NCBI RefSeq assembly: GCF_040719265.1
Contig: NZ_JBFDAH010000012.1
Location: 1-64,000 of the forward strand
From: Aliikangiella maris
GTDB lineage: Bacteria > Pseudomonadota > Gammaproteobacteria > Enterobacterales > Kangiellaceae
Reading direction: 5' to 3'
Length of the DNA stretch: 64,000 nucleotides
The notes beneath the pieces were generated by a model. That model saw only the letters and a list, made by a program, of their open reading frames with translations. It was not told where the DNA came from and searched no databases. Of this stretch, positions 1-10,028 are shown in pieces. Numbering within the stretch: the stretch's first letter is position 1; every line of letters starts with the position of its first letter. A program made the position numbers and the translations under genes.

Positions 1-113
1 TGCTTAATCGCCTGACGAGATTTGTTGCGTTAAACTCAATGATAAAAGCGCTTCAACGTGCATTTCCTTGAGAGAAAATTGATGAGTTTTTCTTTTTTCA
101 GGGACGACTAATT

Positions 114-203
114 ATGCTGATTCGAGTTCAATTGTTGATTATTGTCGTCATTCCTTTATTGGCTGTGTTAATGGCTAAAGGTATTGGGTACATCCATTCA
201 TAA
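114..203 (+). CDS. possible 29-aa hydrophobic small protein
   Basis: A short ATG ORF with a stretch rich in Leu, Ile and Val (residues 7-20) that could form one membrane helix, and a short polar tail. An AGGG lies about 10 bases before the ATG, which is a weak ribosome site. The frame is closed upstream by a TGA near 69, and a strong terminator follows 40 bases after the stop, so a transcript could end here. I recognise no family. It may be a real small membrane protein, the tail of a decayed gene or chance; the sequence alone cannot decide. Confidence 0.25.
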   Translation: MLIRVQLLIIVVIPLLAVLMAKGIGYIHS

Positions 204-243
204 GAAAAGTTGGTGAATTGACGAAATCAATCGCAGTCTTATA

Positions 244-275
244 AAAAATAAGGGAGCATGTGCTCCCTTATTTTT
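244..275. terminator. bidirectional intrinsic terminator
   Basis: A perfect 15-bp stem around a 2-base centre (AAGGGAGCA...TGCTCCCTT), with A-run on the left and T-run on the right, so it can act on both strands. It sits 43 bases past the mdh stop codon on the minus strand and downstream of the short plus-strand ORF at 114-203. Confidence 0.85.
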
Positions 276-317
276 CAAGATTTAAATTTTTGCTGATGCT
301 TATGTGGAGAAGACCTA

Positions 318-1298
318 TTAAGCGAATAAATCAGCGCAGGTATCTCTTTCTTCCTGAAGCTCTTTTTCTGACTCTTTCATTTTGGCAACAATAAAGTCAC
401 TGTTTTCCAAACCAGTTACAATTGTCCACTCGCCGTCTTTACAAGTCACAGGGTAAGAATAAATTAAACCTTCTTCAATGCCATATGAGCCGTCAGAGAA
501 CACCGCCATTGAAACCCAGTCGCCTTCTTCGGTACCAAGTACCCAGTTATGCATATGGTCGATTACGCCATTAGCTGCAGAGGCCGCCGAAGATGAACCG
601 CGAGCAGCGATAACTTCTGCACCACGCTTGGCAACTTTAGGCATAAATTCTTCATTGGCCCAGCTCTCATTAACCAGACTGCTAGCTTGCTCCGTTCCTA
701 CCAGAGTATGCGCAATATCTGGTACTTGAGTTGTAGAGTGATTACCCCAAATAGTCAGCTTTTTAATGCTGTTCATTGGTTTGCCTGTTTTTTCTGCAAG
801 CTGATAGATCGCACGGTTGTGGTCAAGGCGAGTTAATGCGGTAATATTACGTGGATTTAAGGCTGGTGCGTTTTTCAATAAAATATATGCGTTAGTATTG
901 GCTGGATTACCGACAACGCAAATTTTAATATTTGGATTCGCAACATCATTGATAACTTTACCTAAGGTACTGAAAATTTTACCATTATCTTTCAGTAAGT
1001 CAGAACGCTCCATGCCTGGACCACGAGGTTTTGCGCCAACCATCAAACCATAATCGGCATCTTTGAAAGCAACGGCAGCATCATCAGTACAAACGACATC
1101 TTCAAGCAATGGAAAAGCACAATCGTTTAATTCCATTTTTACCGCTTCAAGTACTTTAAGCGCAGGAGTAATTTCTAACAACTGGAGAATAACGGGTTGG
1201 TCTTTACCTAGCATTTCTCCTGATGCGATTCTAAATAATAGAGAGTAGCAAATTTGGCCAGCAGCCCCAGTCACTGCAACGCGTACAGGTTGTTTCAT
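318..1298 (-). CDS. mdh: malate dehydrogenase (NAD-dependent)
   Basis: Oxidises malate to oxaloacetate with NAD in the citric acid cycle; cytoplasmic. The 326-residue protein has the N-terminal dinucleotide-binding glycine motif GAAGQI (residues 11-16), substrate arginines in PRGPGMER (R92, R98) and R162, and the catalytic histidine H187 in WGNHS. Its length and sequence fit the cytosolic/plant-like MDH subgroup (about 326-330 aa) found in many marine bacteria rather than the 312-aa E. coli type. The ATG at 1298 directly begins the Rossmann fold. It is monocistronic on the minus strand and ends at a bidirectional terminator. Confidence 0.95.
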   Translation of the reverse strand: MKQPVRVAVTGAAGQICYSLLFRIASGEMLGKDQPVILQLLEITPALKVLEAVKMELNDCAFPLLEDVVCTDDAAVAFKDADYGLMVGAKPRGPGMERSDLLKDNGKIFSTLGKVINDVANPNIKICVVGNPANTNAYILLKNAPALNPRNITALTRLDHNRAIYQLAEKTGKPMNSIKKLTIWGNHSTTQVPDIAHTLVGTEQASSLVNESWANEEFMPKVAKRGAEVIAARGSSSAASAANGVIDHMHNWVLGTEEGDWVSMAVFSDGSYGIEEGLIYSYPVTCKDGEWTIVTGLENSDFIVAKMKESEKELQEERDTCADLFA

Positions 1299-1673
1299 TG
1301 TTCAATATCCTCAAATTTTAAAAAAATGATGGCGTTAGTGTCGGGCTGATTGAATATTATGCCCGGAACAGGTGGCGGCGATTTTACCACAATGATAGGC
1401 AGTTACCTACACCTACCTTAGAATTGATTGCATAATAGCGTCAGATTGGCGTTGTTTTTAACATCTTGGACCGATTTCAATAATTGTTGAATCAGCTAGT
1501 ATATAACCAGTTGTTTTAACATGAATGAATGTGTATGACTTTATCAAAAATAAATAAGCGCCATTTAATAACCTGAAACAGATTAAACAATGACAATTTT
1601 GGGTACGTTGGTTTATTATTAAAGTTATTGATTGCGGCACCAGGCTGTATATTTAAGATTTTTAATTTTTCTG
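1299..1673. other. intergenic region between mdh and the metal-efflux locus
   Basis: AT-rich divergent spacer. It should hold the mdh promoter (minus strand) and a promoter for the efflux locus (plus strand). I see no convincing coding frame, strong hairpin or clear metal-regulator operator. Confidence 0.5.
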
Positions 1674-2138
1674 ATGGATCATATTAATCAACATTCATTA
1701 CATACCTGCCAAACTAATCCAAAGTGGTTTATATTACTGTTGGTGCTGTTTGTTGGTGTGCAATTGACGCCAGTAAAGAGTAATGTTTCTTGCGACTCAA
1801 TGAAGTCTTCAAAAGTTTTAACGATGCAAAATACCTCACTCCAAGGTAATCATCAGAATCATTTTTCTTCTGTTCAAATGGCAATGGATAAAAATTCTGA
1901 TCATCATACTAGCGGCCAATATCAAGCTAATGAACAGCATCAACGTATGTCATGCTGTGATGAAGACTCGCCTTGTGAAATGGCTTATTGCCAAATGTTG
2001 GCACCCAGCACACTATTTTTATCAAGCTATAAATTGTTAACTGAGATAAATCTTGCATTTACCGGAATTTCTCATCAACGATTTGCTATTAAATCGACAT
2101 TTTACGCCACACCTTATCGCCCTCCAATTATTAGCTAG
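1674..2138 (+). CDS. Met/His/Cys-rich exported protein, CopL-like (possible metal binder)
   Basis: About 154 residues. The N-terminus has one hydrophobic segment (about residues 18-32) consistent with a signal peptide or anchor. The rest is rich in His, Met and Cys, including a CCDEDSPCEMAYCQM cluster and several HH and MxM patterns, typical of small periplasmic or membrane proteins encoded beside copper/silver efflux genes (CopL-like or DUF2946-like style). It lies about 200 bases upstream of a complete Cus-type RND operon on the same strand, which supports a metal-binding role. The start is uncertain: ATG at 1674 is chosen, but an in-frame TTG at 1632 would add 14 residues and neither has a good ribosome site. 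Function is inferred from composition and neighbours. Confidence 0.6.
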   Translation: MDHINQHSLHTCQTNPKWFILLLVLFVGVQLTPVKSNVSCDSMKSSKVLTMQNTSLQGNHQNHFSSVQMAMDKNSDHHTSGQYQANEQHQRMSCCDEDSPCEMAYCQMLAPSTLFLSSYKLLTEINLAFTGISHQRFAIKSTFYATPYRPPIIS

Positions 2139-2346
2139 TTTCAATTTAGTGATATTGATTGAGTTGTTAAAGTTGCTTGACGACTAAATATTCTATTTTG
2201 TTTGATTCAAAACATTAACTCGTCGATTCATTTTTGCTTAATCAATTTATTAAATCAGCAAGCTTGTGCGCGGTAGTTTTGGCTGCTGCTCATTCAATTA
2301 ATTTTTATCTGGGTTATGGCAGATAATTTAAAATACGCATGTAACT

Positions 2347-3849
2347 ATGAATATTCTCAAAAAAGTCAGGTCATATCACGGTGGCCGATGTCGATTTGTT
2401 CGAACTATCAGATTGAATGTATTGACCTTTGCTATCGCATATTTAGTCGGTCAGTCTGTGGTGAACGCCCAATCATCAATACTGAATTTCGAACAGACAA
2501 TCAAATTGGCTCAGCAATACGATTTGCAATTAGCAAAAAATCAATTTAAGCAAAAGTCTTTAATAGCTAAAAGTCGGGTAGCACAAGCGATGCCGCTACC
2601 GGTTGCTTCGCTTGGACTTAATAATTTACCTAGCGATTCGTTTCGTTTAAATCAAGAAGCAATGACTCAGCTTTCGGTTGGCTTGTCTCAAGTTTTTCCT
2701 CGCGGAAATTCACGAGAACTTCATGCTCGACAGCTAACCACTCTGAGTGAACAGTATCCGCTGTTAAATTTAGATCGTAAAGCCCAAGTTGCCGTTTTAG
2801 CTGGAAAATTATGGTTGGATAATTTTTACTTAGCGCAGAGCATTTTTCTCATTCATCAAAATCGGGGCTTATTTGAACAACTGTCTGATATTGCTGAAAA
2901 AAATTATACTGCGGCTGTAGGGCAGAGTCGTCAGCATAATATTGTTGCTGCACAGTTAGAGTTAACTCGACTTGATGATCGGTTAACCCAATTAAAATTA
3001 CAGCAACTTCGGCTTATTGAGCAACTAAGTGAATGGATTTCGCCAGCATTTGATTTGTCTGAAAATAGTACTAATCAAGACTTTACAGATGCCCAAATGT
3101 CACAGCAGCAAGAAAACGCTCAAATAAAGAAACAATTGCTAGCTTTAAATAAGCAAAGTCTTGTCCTACCTGAAATTAAATTAAACTCACCCGAACTGGT
3201 TACCAACAATCTACAACATTATTCGTCATCATCGCTTAATCGATATTTGCTTGCGCATCCACTTATACTTTCTTTCGAAAAGCAGATTGAGGCAAACCAA
3301 ATTAATGAATCGCTAGCTAAGCAAGAAGAAAAAGTTCAATGGAAACTCAGTGCAGGCTATGGTTTTCGCACCTCAAGTGAGCAAAGTATGATGGCTGATC
3401 GTCCTGATTTATTATCGGTGGGAATTTCTTTTGATTTACCTTGGAGTAATTCTGAGCGACAGCATAATCAATTAATTTCAGCAAAATATCAAACTGCTGC
3501 CAGCAAGACCGAAAAATGGCAAAAGCTACGAGAGTTCCATGCAAATTTTGAACAAGTTAGCCAGGCAATACAGATACTAAAACAACGAAAAAAATTATTT
3601 ACCAGTAAACTTTTACCACAAGTGAAGGCGCAAACAGCATCATCTTTAGCTGCTTATACACATGACGATGGTAATTTTCTCGACGTTATACAAGCTCGCA
3701 TCGCTTTGTTAAATGCAACACTTGATAAACTTTTACTAGATGTTGAAGAGGTCAAACTGTTACATCAATTAAACTACTATCTAATATCGGATTCACCTGA
3801 AAAAACTTATCAGCAGTCAGCAAAATTGGGAGATAAGAATGAACAATAG
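2347..3849 (+). CDS. outer-membrane efflux protein, TolC/CusC family
   Basis: Outer-membrane channel of a tripartite heavy-metal efflux pump. The 500-residue protein has a hydrophobic export segment near residues 22-40 ending in a VNA-QS-like signal peptidase I site, then the repeated long helical segments typical of outer membrane efflux proteins. There is no lipobox, so unlike E. coli CusC it is probably not a lipoprotein. The start is uncertain because no ribosome site precedes ATG 2347, and the 20 residues before the signal segment are unusually long and basic. The 3' end overlaps the adaptor gene by 11 bases, as in a co-translated operon. Confidence 0.85.
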   Translation: MNILKKVRSYHGGRCRFVRTIRLNVLTFAIAYLVGQSVVNAQSSILNFEQTIKLAQQYDLQLAKNQFKQKSLIAKSRVAQAMPLPVASLGLNNLPSDSFRLNQEAMTQLSVGLSQVFPRGNSRELHARQLTTLSEQYPLLNLDRKAQVAVLAGKLWLDNFYLAQSIFLIHQNRGLFEQLSDIAEKNYTAAVGQSRQHNIVAAQLELTRLDDRLTQLKLQQLRLIEQLSEWISPAFDLSENSTNQDFTDAQMSQQQENAQIKKQLLALNKQSLVLPEIKLNSPELVTNNLQHYSSSSLNRYLLAHPLILSFEKQIEANQINESLAKQEEKVQWKLSAGYGFRTSSEQSMMADRPDLLSVGISFDLPWSNSERQHNQLISAKYQTAASKTEKWQKLREFHANFEQVSQAIQILKQRKKLFTSKLLPQVKAQTASSLAAYTHDDGNFLDVIQARIALLNATLDKLLLDVEEVKLLHQLNYYLISDSPEKTYQQSAKLGDKNEQ

Positions 3850-5404
3850 AAATACCATGAAGCTTCACCTTGTCTGGTTATTGGTCGGTGCTTTTTTAGG
3901 ATTAATCATTGCTATATGGATTTTAAATAGCGGCTATTTTACCAAGTTGTCAGCTTCACTCGAGCAAAATGATTCGGTTACACATCAAAAAAGTGATGAG
4001 CCCTTATATTGGGTTGCGCCGATGGATCCGAATTATCGACGAGATAAGCCCGGTAAATCGCCAATGGGTATGGACTTGATTCCTGTGTATGAAAAGGCTC
4101 ATGAAGCTAAACCGCAATCACCCGAGACAGTTTATTTGACTCAGCAAGTCATCAATCAGTTAAGTGTGCAGATTTCACCCGTGCGCAAAGGCAAACTTAA
4201 GCCAATAATTAAAAGTGTTGGTTTTGTACAATATGACGAAGAAAAGTTGATTCATATTCATCCGCGTGTTGATGGCTGGATTGAAAAACTTTATGTTAAG
4301 TCTCAAGGTGCAAGAGTAGAAAAAAATCAGCCGCTTTATGAAATATATTCACCAACGCTAGTCAGTGCACAAGAAGAATATTTAATTGCACTCGAACAAA
4401 GCAATAGACGCCTTATTACTGCGGCTGAAAATCGATTGGCTGCCTTGGCATTATCTGAAACATTGATCGCTAAAATAAAACAACAAAGAAAAATTCAACA
4501 GCGCGTGACGGTTTTTTCTCCCCAGTCTGGCATAATTGACAACTTAAATATCAGAGAAGGCTACTTTGTTAAACCTGATAAAACACTTATGTCGATTGTC
4601 AGCTTGTCAGAGGTTTGGGTGGAAGCAGAAGTATTTGCACAACAAGCGTTCTACTTACAAGATCACTTGCCGGTTGTTATCACTCTAGATTATGCGCCAA
4701 CAAAAAAATGGCACGGAAAAATAGACTATGTTTATCCGACAATTAATCCACAAAGTCGTACGGTTAAAGTCAGAATTAGATTAATTAACTCGACTGGGGA
4801 GTTGAAGCCTGACATGTTTGCCAATGTTAATATCTATCCTGAACCAACTAGTGAAAATTTACTTGTTCCGCACTCTGCCTTAATCCAATCTGCACATGGA
4901 AATCGGGTAATTGTTGCACTAGGAGGCGGTTACTTTAAACCGAAAGTTGTTGAAGTTGGTGAGTTTGATGATAAATATATTGCCATTAATCAAGGACTTG
5001 AAGAGGGTGAAAAAGTGGTGACATCCGCACAGTTTTTAATTGACTCTGAATCTAATAAACAAGCTGCATTTTCTCGTATGTCTGAACATGAATTTAATGA
5101 TGAGGAGCCAAATAGCGAGGAGTCAAATAGAGAAATACCGACTGCAACAGTTAAAGGGAAAATTAATCAGATGGATAATAGCCAGCGACTATTTAATATT
5201 ACGCGAGAAGCAATTCCTCAGTGGGACAGAGCTTCAGCAACAATGGATTTTTGGGTAGATACTCATATCGATATAATGTCTTTTCAACCTGGAAATATTG
5301 TTGAGTTTACCTTTGAAATTAATAATGGTGAATTTAAAATTATTAAAATAACAACACTGTCAAACTCAACATTATTGAATCTTGAGGAGGACTTTAAGCT
5401 ATGA
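3839..5404 (+). CDS. cusB: RND efflux periplasmic adaptor, CusB family with C-terminal CusF-like domain
   Basis: Membrane-fusion subunit linking the inner-membrane CusA-like pump to the outer-membrane channel. Order along 521 residues: N-terminal membrane anchor (about 10-30); a heavy-metal-binding segment with APMDP and SPMGMDL motifs (about 57-83); barrel-sandwich, helical hairpin and beta-barrel regions of the HlyD/CusB type; and a CusF-like domain (about 437-507). Three of the four E. coli CusF copper ligands appear changed: the His position is Arg456, the Trp position is Arg, and the first Met is Ala, leaving only the Met of TMDF. GGGAGA precedes ATG 3839. The stop overlaps the cusA start by ATGA. 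Confidence 0.88.
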   Translation: MNNRNTMKLHLVWLLVGAFLGLIIAIWILNSGYFTKLSASLEQNDSVTHQKSDEPLYWVAPMDPNYRRDKPGKSPMGMDLIPVYEKAHEAKPQSPETVYLTQQVINQLSVQISPVRKGKLKPIIKSVGFVQYDEEKLIHIHPRVDGWIEKLYVKSQGARVEKNQPLYEIYSPTLVSAQEEYLIALEQSNRRLITAAENRLAALALSETLIAKIKQQRKIQQRVTVFSPQSGIIDNLNIREGYFVKPDKTLMSIVSLSEVWVEAEVFAQQAFYLQDHLPVVITLDYAPTKKWHGKIDYVYPTINPQSRTVKVRIRLINSTGELKPDMFANVNIYPEPTSENLLVPHSALIQSAHGNRVIVALGGGYFKPKVVEVGEFDDKYIAINQGLEEGEKVVTSAQFLIDSESNKQAAFSRMSEHEFNDEEPNSEESNREIPTATVKGKINQMDNSQRLFNITREAIPQWDRASATMDFWVDTHIDIMSFQPGNIVEFTFEINNGEFKIIKITTLSNSTLLNLEEDFKL

Positions 5405-8400
5405 TTATGTCAATAATTCGTTGGTCTATTTACAATCGTGGTTTGGTTTTGTTAGCTACTTTTGTATTGATTTTGGCGGGCATACTCGCCATTCGTCAAA
5501 CACCAATTGATGCGATTCCTGACCTCTCTGATGTACAAGTAATCGTTAAGACTTCTTATCCCGGACAAGCGCCTCAAGTGGTTGAAGATCAAATTACTTA
5601 TCCATTATCAACGGCTATGTTATCGGTTCCTGGTGCTAAAAGTGTGCGTGGATTTTCGTTTTTTGGTGACTCTTATATTTATATTATTTTTAATGAAGAT
5701 ACTGATTTATATTGGGCGCGTTCACGCGTACTCGAATATTTAAGTCAGGCTGCTGCTACCTTACCTGAATCTGCCAAACCACAACTTGGACCTGACGCAA
5801 CTGGAGTGGGCTGGATTTATATCTATGCGCTGGCTGATAAAACCGGACAGCATGATTTGAGTCATTTAACGAGTTTACAAAACTGGTTTTTAAAATTTGA
5901 ATTACAATCAATAGCTGGTGTTTCTGAAGTTGCCAGTGTTGGCGGTATGATTAAGCAATATCAGGTTGAAGTTGATCCACTAAAACTTCAAGCTTACTCT
6001 ATTCCCTTATCACATGTTCAAATGGCTATACAGCGAAGTAATCAAGAAATTGGTGCCAGTGTGATTGAGCTTGCTGAGGCGGAGTATATGATACGTGCTT
6101 CAGGTTATATTGAAGATATTGACGATCTTAAAAACATTCCGATTGGTATTTATGAAAATGGTATACCGTTACTTTTAAAAGATATAGCTCAAATTTTACT
6201 CGTGCCACAAATACGCCGAGGCATTGCAGAGTTAAATGGGGAGGGTGAAGTTGTTGGTGGTATTGTCGTCATGCGCTCTGGTGAAAATGCTCAGCAAGTG
6301 ATTGCACAAGTTAAAAGCAAGTTAGAAAGCCTACAAAAAAGTTTACCAGATGGTGTTGAAATAATTTCTGTTTATGATAGAAGTCAATTGATAGAACAAG
6401 CTGTTAACAATTTAGGATTTAAATTAATTGAAGAGTTCTCGGTTGTTATCTTAATTTGTATGCTTTTTCTGTTTCACTTTCGCTCTTCTATGGTCATTAT
6501 GTTGAGTTTACCAATTGGCATTTTGACTGCTTTTATCATTATGCAATGGCAAGGTTTAAACGCTAACATTATGTCATTAGGCGGAATTGCTATAGCGATA
6601 GGTGCAATGACCGATGGTGCTATTGTCATGGTAGAAAATATGCACAAACATTTGGAAAAAGCGGCTGAAAAAAATGCCGTCATATCAGAAAAACAACGCT
6701 GGCAAATTGTATATGAATCTGCTTGCGAAGTTGGTCCAGCATTATTTTTTAGTTTACTTATTATTACCGTGAGCTTCATGCCTGTTTTTACATTAGAAGC
6801 TCAAGAAGGAAAATTGTTTGCGCCACTGGCTTTTACAAAAACTTATGCAATGGCTGCCACGGCTGGCTTGGCAATTACTTTAGTACCCGTTTTAATGGGA
6901 TATTTTATTCGAGGAAAAATTACCGCAGAAAAAAATAATTCGGTTAATCGACATCTAATCAGATTATATATACCTGTATTAAAGTTAGTATTAGCGCATC
7001 CCAAAAAAGTAATAATAGTTGTGATGTTGCTAGCATTAAGTACACTTTGGCCTTTAAATAAAATTGGTAGCGAATTTATACCTCCGCTTAACGAAGGTGA
7101 TTTAATGTATATGCCGACAACTTATCCCGCTATTTCTATTGGAAAAGCGCGACAAATATTGCAGCAAACTGATCAACTTATTCGTACGATTCCGGAAGTA
7201 AAAAATGTGTTTGGTAAAGTCGGTCGAGCCGATACGGCAACCGATCCAGCGCCTTTAACGATGATAGAAACATTTATTCAATTAAAACCTACTACGCAAT
7301 GGCGTGAAGGAATGACTATTGATAAATTGAAAAGCGAACTCGATCAACTGGTTCAGTTTCCGGGGCTCACAAATGCTTGGGTAATGCCCATAAAAACACG
7401 AATCGATATGTTGGCAACCGGCATTAAAACGCCTGTGGGTATTAAAATATCCGGTCCCGACTTATCTCAAATTGAAAGTATTGGTCAGTCTTTAGAAGGA
7501 TTATTAAACGAAGTTCCTGGCACACTTTCAGTATACTCAGAGCGGGTTGCTGGTGGCCGATATATTAAAATAGACATCAATCGACAACAGGCAGCTCGTT
7601 ATGGTTTAACTATTGCCGATGTTCAGCAGATCATAGCCACAACAATTGGTGGAAAAAAATTAACTCAAACCACTGAGGGGCTTGAGCGTTATCCGGTTAA
7701 TTTACGCTACCCACAAAATTATCGACAGACACCACAGCAGTTAAAATTATTGCCAATTGTCACAAATAAAGGTGAAAAAATTGTGTTAGGTGATGTTGCT
7801 AAAATTTATTTGGAAGATGGTGCGCCCGGAATAAAAAGTGAAAATGCACGGTTAACAGGGTGGACTCTAGTCGATATTGAAGGTGTGGACGTTGGACACT
7901 ATGTTGAACAAGCCAAACAAATTGTGGATGACAAATTGGTATTGCCTGCTGGGTACGCTATTAATTGGTCAGGGCAGTATGAATATATGATGCGCGCAAA
8001 AGAGAAGTTGATGGTAGTTATTCCCTTAACATTAGGCATTATTCTGGTTTTGCTTTTTTTAAATTTTAAAAATATATCTGAAGTAATCATTATTGTTGGT
8101 ACGTTACCATTAGCGATGGTGGGCAGTTTTTGGTTGATGCATTGGCTGAGGTATTATCATTCGGTGGCGGTGAGTGTCGGATTTATTGCGTTAGCTGGAG
8201 TTGCGGTCGAAATTGCGGTGATTATGCTGGTGTATTTAAATCAGGCCTTTCAAATGCAGCTGAAACGTTGTAACGATGAGCCTCATCTACTGGATGATTC
8301 CACGCTTAAACAGGCCATTTTAGATGGTGCTGGTATGAGAATTCGTCCGGTAATGATGACCGCGCTCACTATTATTGTTGGTCTAGTACCGATCTTTTGG

Positions 8401-8550
8401 GGAGATGGCGCGGGTTCTGAAGTGATGCGCCGCATTGCTGCGCCAATGGTGGGTGGAATGATTAGCGTGTTACTATTAGTTTTGTTTGTTTTACCTGTTG
8501 TCTATTATCTGTGGCGACTTCAGCAACTGAATAAAAAAGCGACAATTTAA
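5401..8550 (+). CDS. cusA: copper/silver efflux RND transporter, CusA family
   Basis: Inner-membrane proton-driven heavy-metal pump of 1049 residues, the normal length for HME-RND proteins. It has the usual N-terminal transmembrane segment, two large periplasmic loops and the multi-helix blocks. The three methionines that bind Cu(I)/Ag(I) in E. coli CusA (M573, M623, M672) are present at M571 (LMYMPTT), M621 (PLTMIET) and M670 (IDMLATG), arguing for monovalent copper or silver rather than zinc/cobalt. Translation is coupled to cusB through a 4-base overlap. No dedicated regulator or P-type ATPase is visible in the window. Confidence 0.93.
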   Translation: MIMSIIRWSIYNRGLVLLATFVLILAGILAIRQTPIDAIPDLSDVQVIVKTSYPGQAPQVVEDQITYPLSTAMLSVPGAKSVRGFSFFGDSYIYIIFNEDTDLYWARSRVLEYLSQAAATLPESAKPQLGPDATGVGWIYIYALADKTGQHDLSHLTSLQNWFLKFELQSIAGVSEVASVGGMIKQYQVEVDPLKLQAYSIPLSHVQMAIQRSNQEIGASVIELAEAEYMIRASGYIEDIDDLKNIPIGIYENGIPLLLKDIAQILLVPQIRRGIAELNGEGEVVGGIVVMRSGENAQQVIAQVKSKLESLQKSLPDGVEIISVYDRSQLIEQAVNNLGFKLIEEFSVVILICMLFLFHFRSSMVIMLSLPIGILTAFIIMQWQGLNANIMSLGGIAIAIGAMTDGAIVMVENMHKHLEKAAEKNAVISEKQRWQIVYESACEVGPALFFSLLIITVSFMPVFTLEAQEGKLFAPLAFTKTYAMAATAGLAITLVPVLMGYFIRGKITAEKNNSVNRHLIRLYIPVLKLVLAHPKKVIIVVMLLALSTLWPLNKIGSEFIPPLNEGDLMYMPTTYPAISIGKARQILQQTDQLIRTIPEVKNVFGKVGRADTATDPAPLTMIETFIQLKPTTQWREGMTIDKLKSELDQLVQFPGLTNAWVMPIKTRIDMLATGIKTPVGIKISGPDLSQIESIGQSLEGLLNEVPGTLSVYSERVAGGRYIKIDINRQQAARYGLTIADVQQIIATTIGGKKLTQTTEGLERYPVNLRYPQNYRQTPQQLKLLPIVTNKGEKIVLGDVAKIYLEDGAPGIKSENARLTGWTLVDIEGVDVGHYVEQAKQIVDDKLVLPAGYAINWSGQYEYMMRAKEKLMVVIPLTLGIILVLLFLNFKNISEVIIIVGTLPLAMVGSFWLMHWLRYYHSVAVSVGFIALAGVAVEIAVIMLVYLNQAFQMQLKRCNDEPHLLDDSTLKQAILDGAGMRIRPVMMTALTIIVGLVPIFWGDGAGSEVMRRIAAPMVGGMISVLLLVLFVLPVVYYLWRLQQLNKKATI

Positions 8551-8689
8551 ATTAAATTATATGGTGATAAACAATATCTGTACAATTATCGCGATAAACA
8601 ATCATATTGCGGACTGGTTAGATAGATTTTACGGTTTAAAATCGGCTAACATGAGTTAAAAAATTACTTTTAATTTTTTGGAGTCATCT

Positions 8690-9961
8690 GTGTCTTTGTT
8701 AAAATCCTTATTATGTTTACAAGGAATGGACAATGGTCGCCGCTTTTTAGTGGTCTATTTATCGGCCTACCTGCTATTTTTGATTTTTCAACCTTTGTTG
8801 GAAAAATCTGTTGTACTGTTTGCTTTTTATCTGATAATTGCTTTACCTGTGATTATTTCCAGTGCTTTGCGGCGTATTCGAGATGCAGGTATAGCGTCAA
8901 TGCTTGCCGCTGTACCTTCGTTATTTTTTCTAATTGCCGTTTCTGCTATTACCTTTAAGGCGACAACAACCGGATATACCTTTTTAATTTTATCTGTTTT
9001 AGTGACCGCTGGCTTAACGGTTATTAGTCATGCGCGCGCGCGCAGAAAACCTGATTACACGATGGGGTATGCCGGACCTGTCAATTTGCAAGAAACAGAA
9101 GTCTCTCCTGTTCAAAATCCGTTACAGCGAATTGAACCAACGCTTGCTGTACAAGATTCAGATCGGGATTCGGTTTCTAACGATGGTGAGCTCTTATCTG
9201 ATCAAGTCAATAAACCAAATATATCGGTAGCGAAACAGTCAGAAAGTAATCATGATGAGTCTGTTGATGAATATCAGATAGATATACATGCAAATGAAGC
9301 GCTAACCAATCTGCAACATTCTTTGCAGTTGGAAGCTCAAATGCAAGATGATAAAACTGTGACTGACTCAGTGATTGACAATCGATTATCGGTGACTGAG
9401 CCGCCACTGAATATAGAGAAAAAAATTGAGCAATGGTTTTTAGGTCATCAGAAATTGGCGAGTGTTATTGCGATTTCTGTCGTTGTAATTTTGTTTTTAA
9501 TGGTTTGGTTGTTGACTGGCGATAGCCAAGATAGACCTGAAAAAAATGCACAAACGCCCGCAACTAAACCACAAGATATAGTAAAAGTCCGATTACATAA
9601 ATTGCTGATGCCAGATAACTATTGGTTAATGTTAGATGAAAATGATGCTCTCACAATTGCTTGGCAGGGGAATGTTCGTGACGATGGCGAATATTGGTCT
9701 TTGGCCTCGGCCAAAGGTGACAAAGACTGCTTAGATATTTGGTTTGATAATGGTGAAAAATATAGAAGCTTATTGGTGACCAGTAAAAATAATGGCGACT
9801 ACTATGCTGATTTTTCACCTGTGGATACTGCCAATATTATCCAGTCAATTGCATTACGCAGCCGTTTTAAACTATGTGGTATTGAGTTTTCGTTAAAGGG
9901 CACGCAAGCTAAATTGATGAGTAAAGAAAAATATCGACAATATATAGATGTGACCGAATGA
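8690..9961 (+). CDS. multi-pass membrane protein of unknown function, DUF805-like N-terminus
   Basis: I chose GTG at 8690, preceded at 6 bases by TTGGAG, rather than the in-frame TTG at 8678 inside that ribosome site. The 423-residue product shows four hydrophobic helices in the first 115 residues with an ALRRIRDAG element resembling DUF805 proteins, an acidic polar linker (about 125-245) with no obvious fold, a fifth helix (about 248-270), and a soluble C-terminal region of about 150 residues with two cysteines. It is preceded by the cus genes and followed by convergent recG, so context gives no function. Confidence 0.75.
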   Translation: MSLLKSLLCLQGMDNGRRFLVVYLSAYLLFLIFQPLLEKSVVLFAFYLIIALPVIISSALRRIRDAGIASMLAAVPSLFFLIAVSAITFKATTTGYTFLILSVLVTAGLTVISHARARRKPDYTMGYAGPVNLQETEVSPVQNPLQRIEPTLAVQDSDRDSVSNDGELLSDQVNKPNISVAKQSESNHDESVDEYQIDIHANEALTNLQHSLQLEAQMQDDKTVTDSVIDNRLSVTEPPLNIEKKIEQWFLGHQKLASVIAISVVVILFLMVWLLTGDSQDRPEKNAQTPATKPQDIVKVRLHKLLMPDNYWLMLDENDALTIAWQGNVRDDGEYWSLASAKGDKDCLDIWFDNGEKYRSLLVTSKNNGDYYADFSPVDTANIIQSIALRSRFKLCGIEFSLKGTQAKLMSKEKYRQYIDVTE

Positions 9962-10028
9962 TTACTTAGCGAAAAAGTGAGTACTGAGTGAAACCATATC
10001 ATATAACTTTAATTGGCAAAAAAACGGG

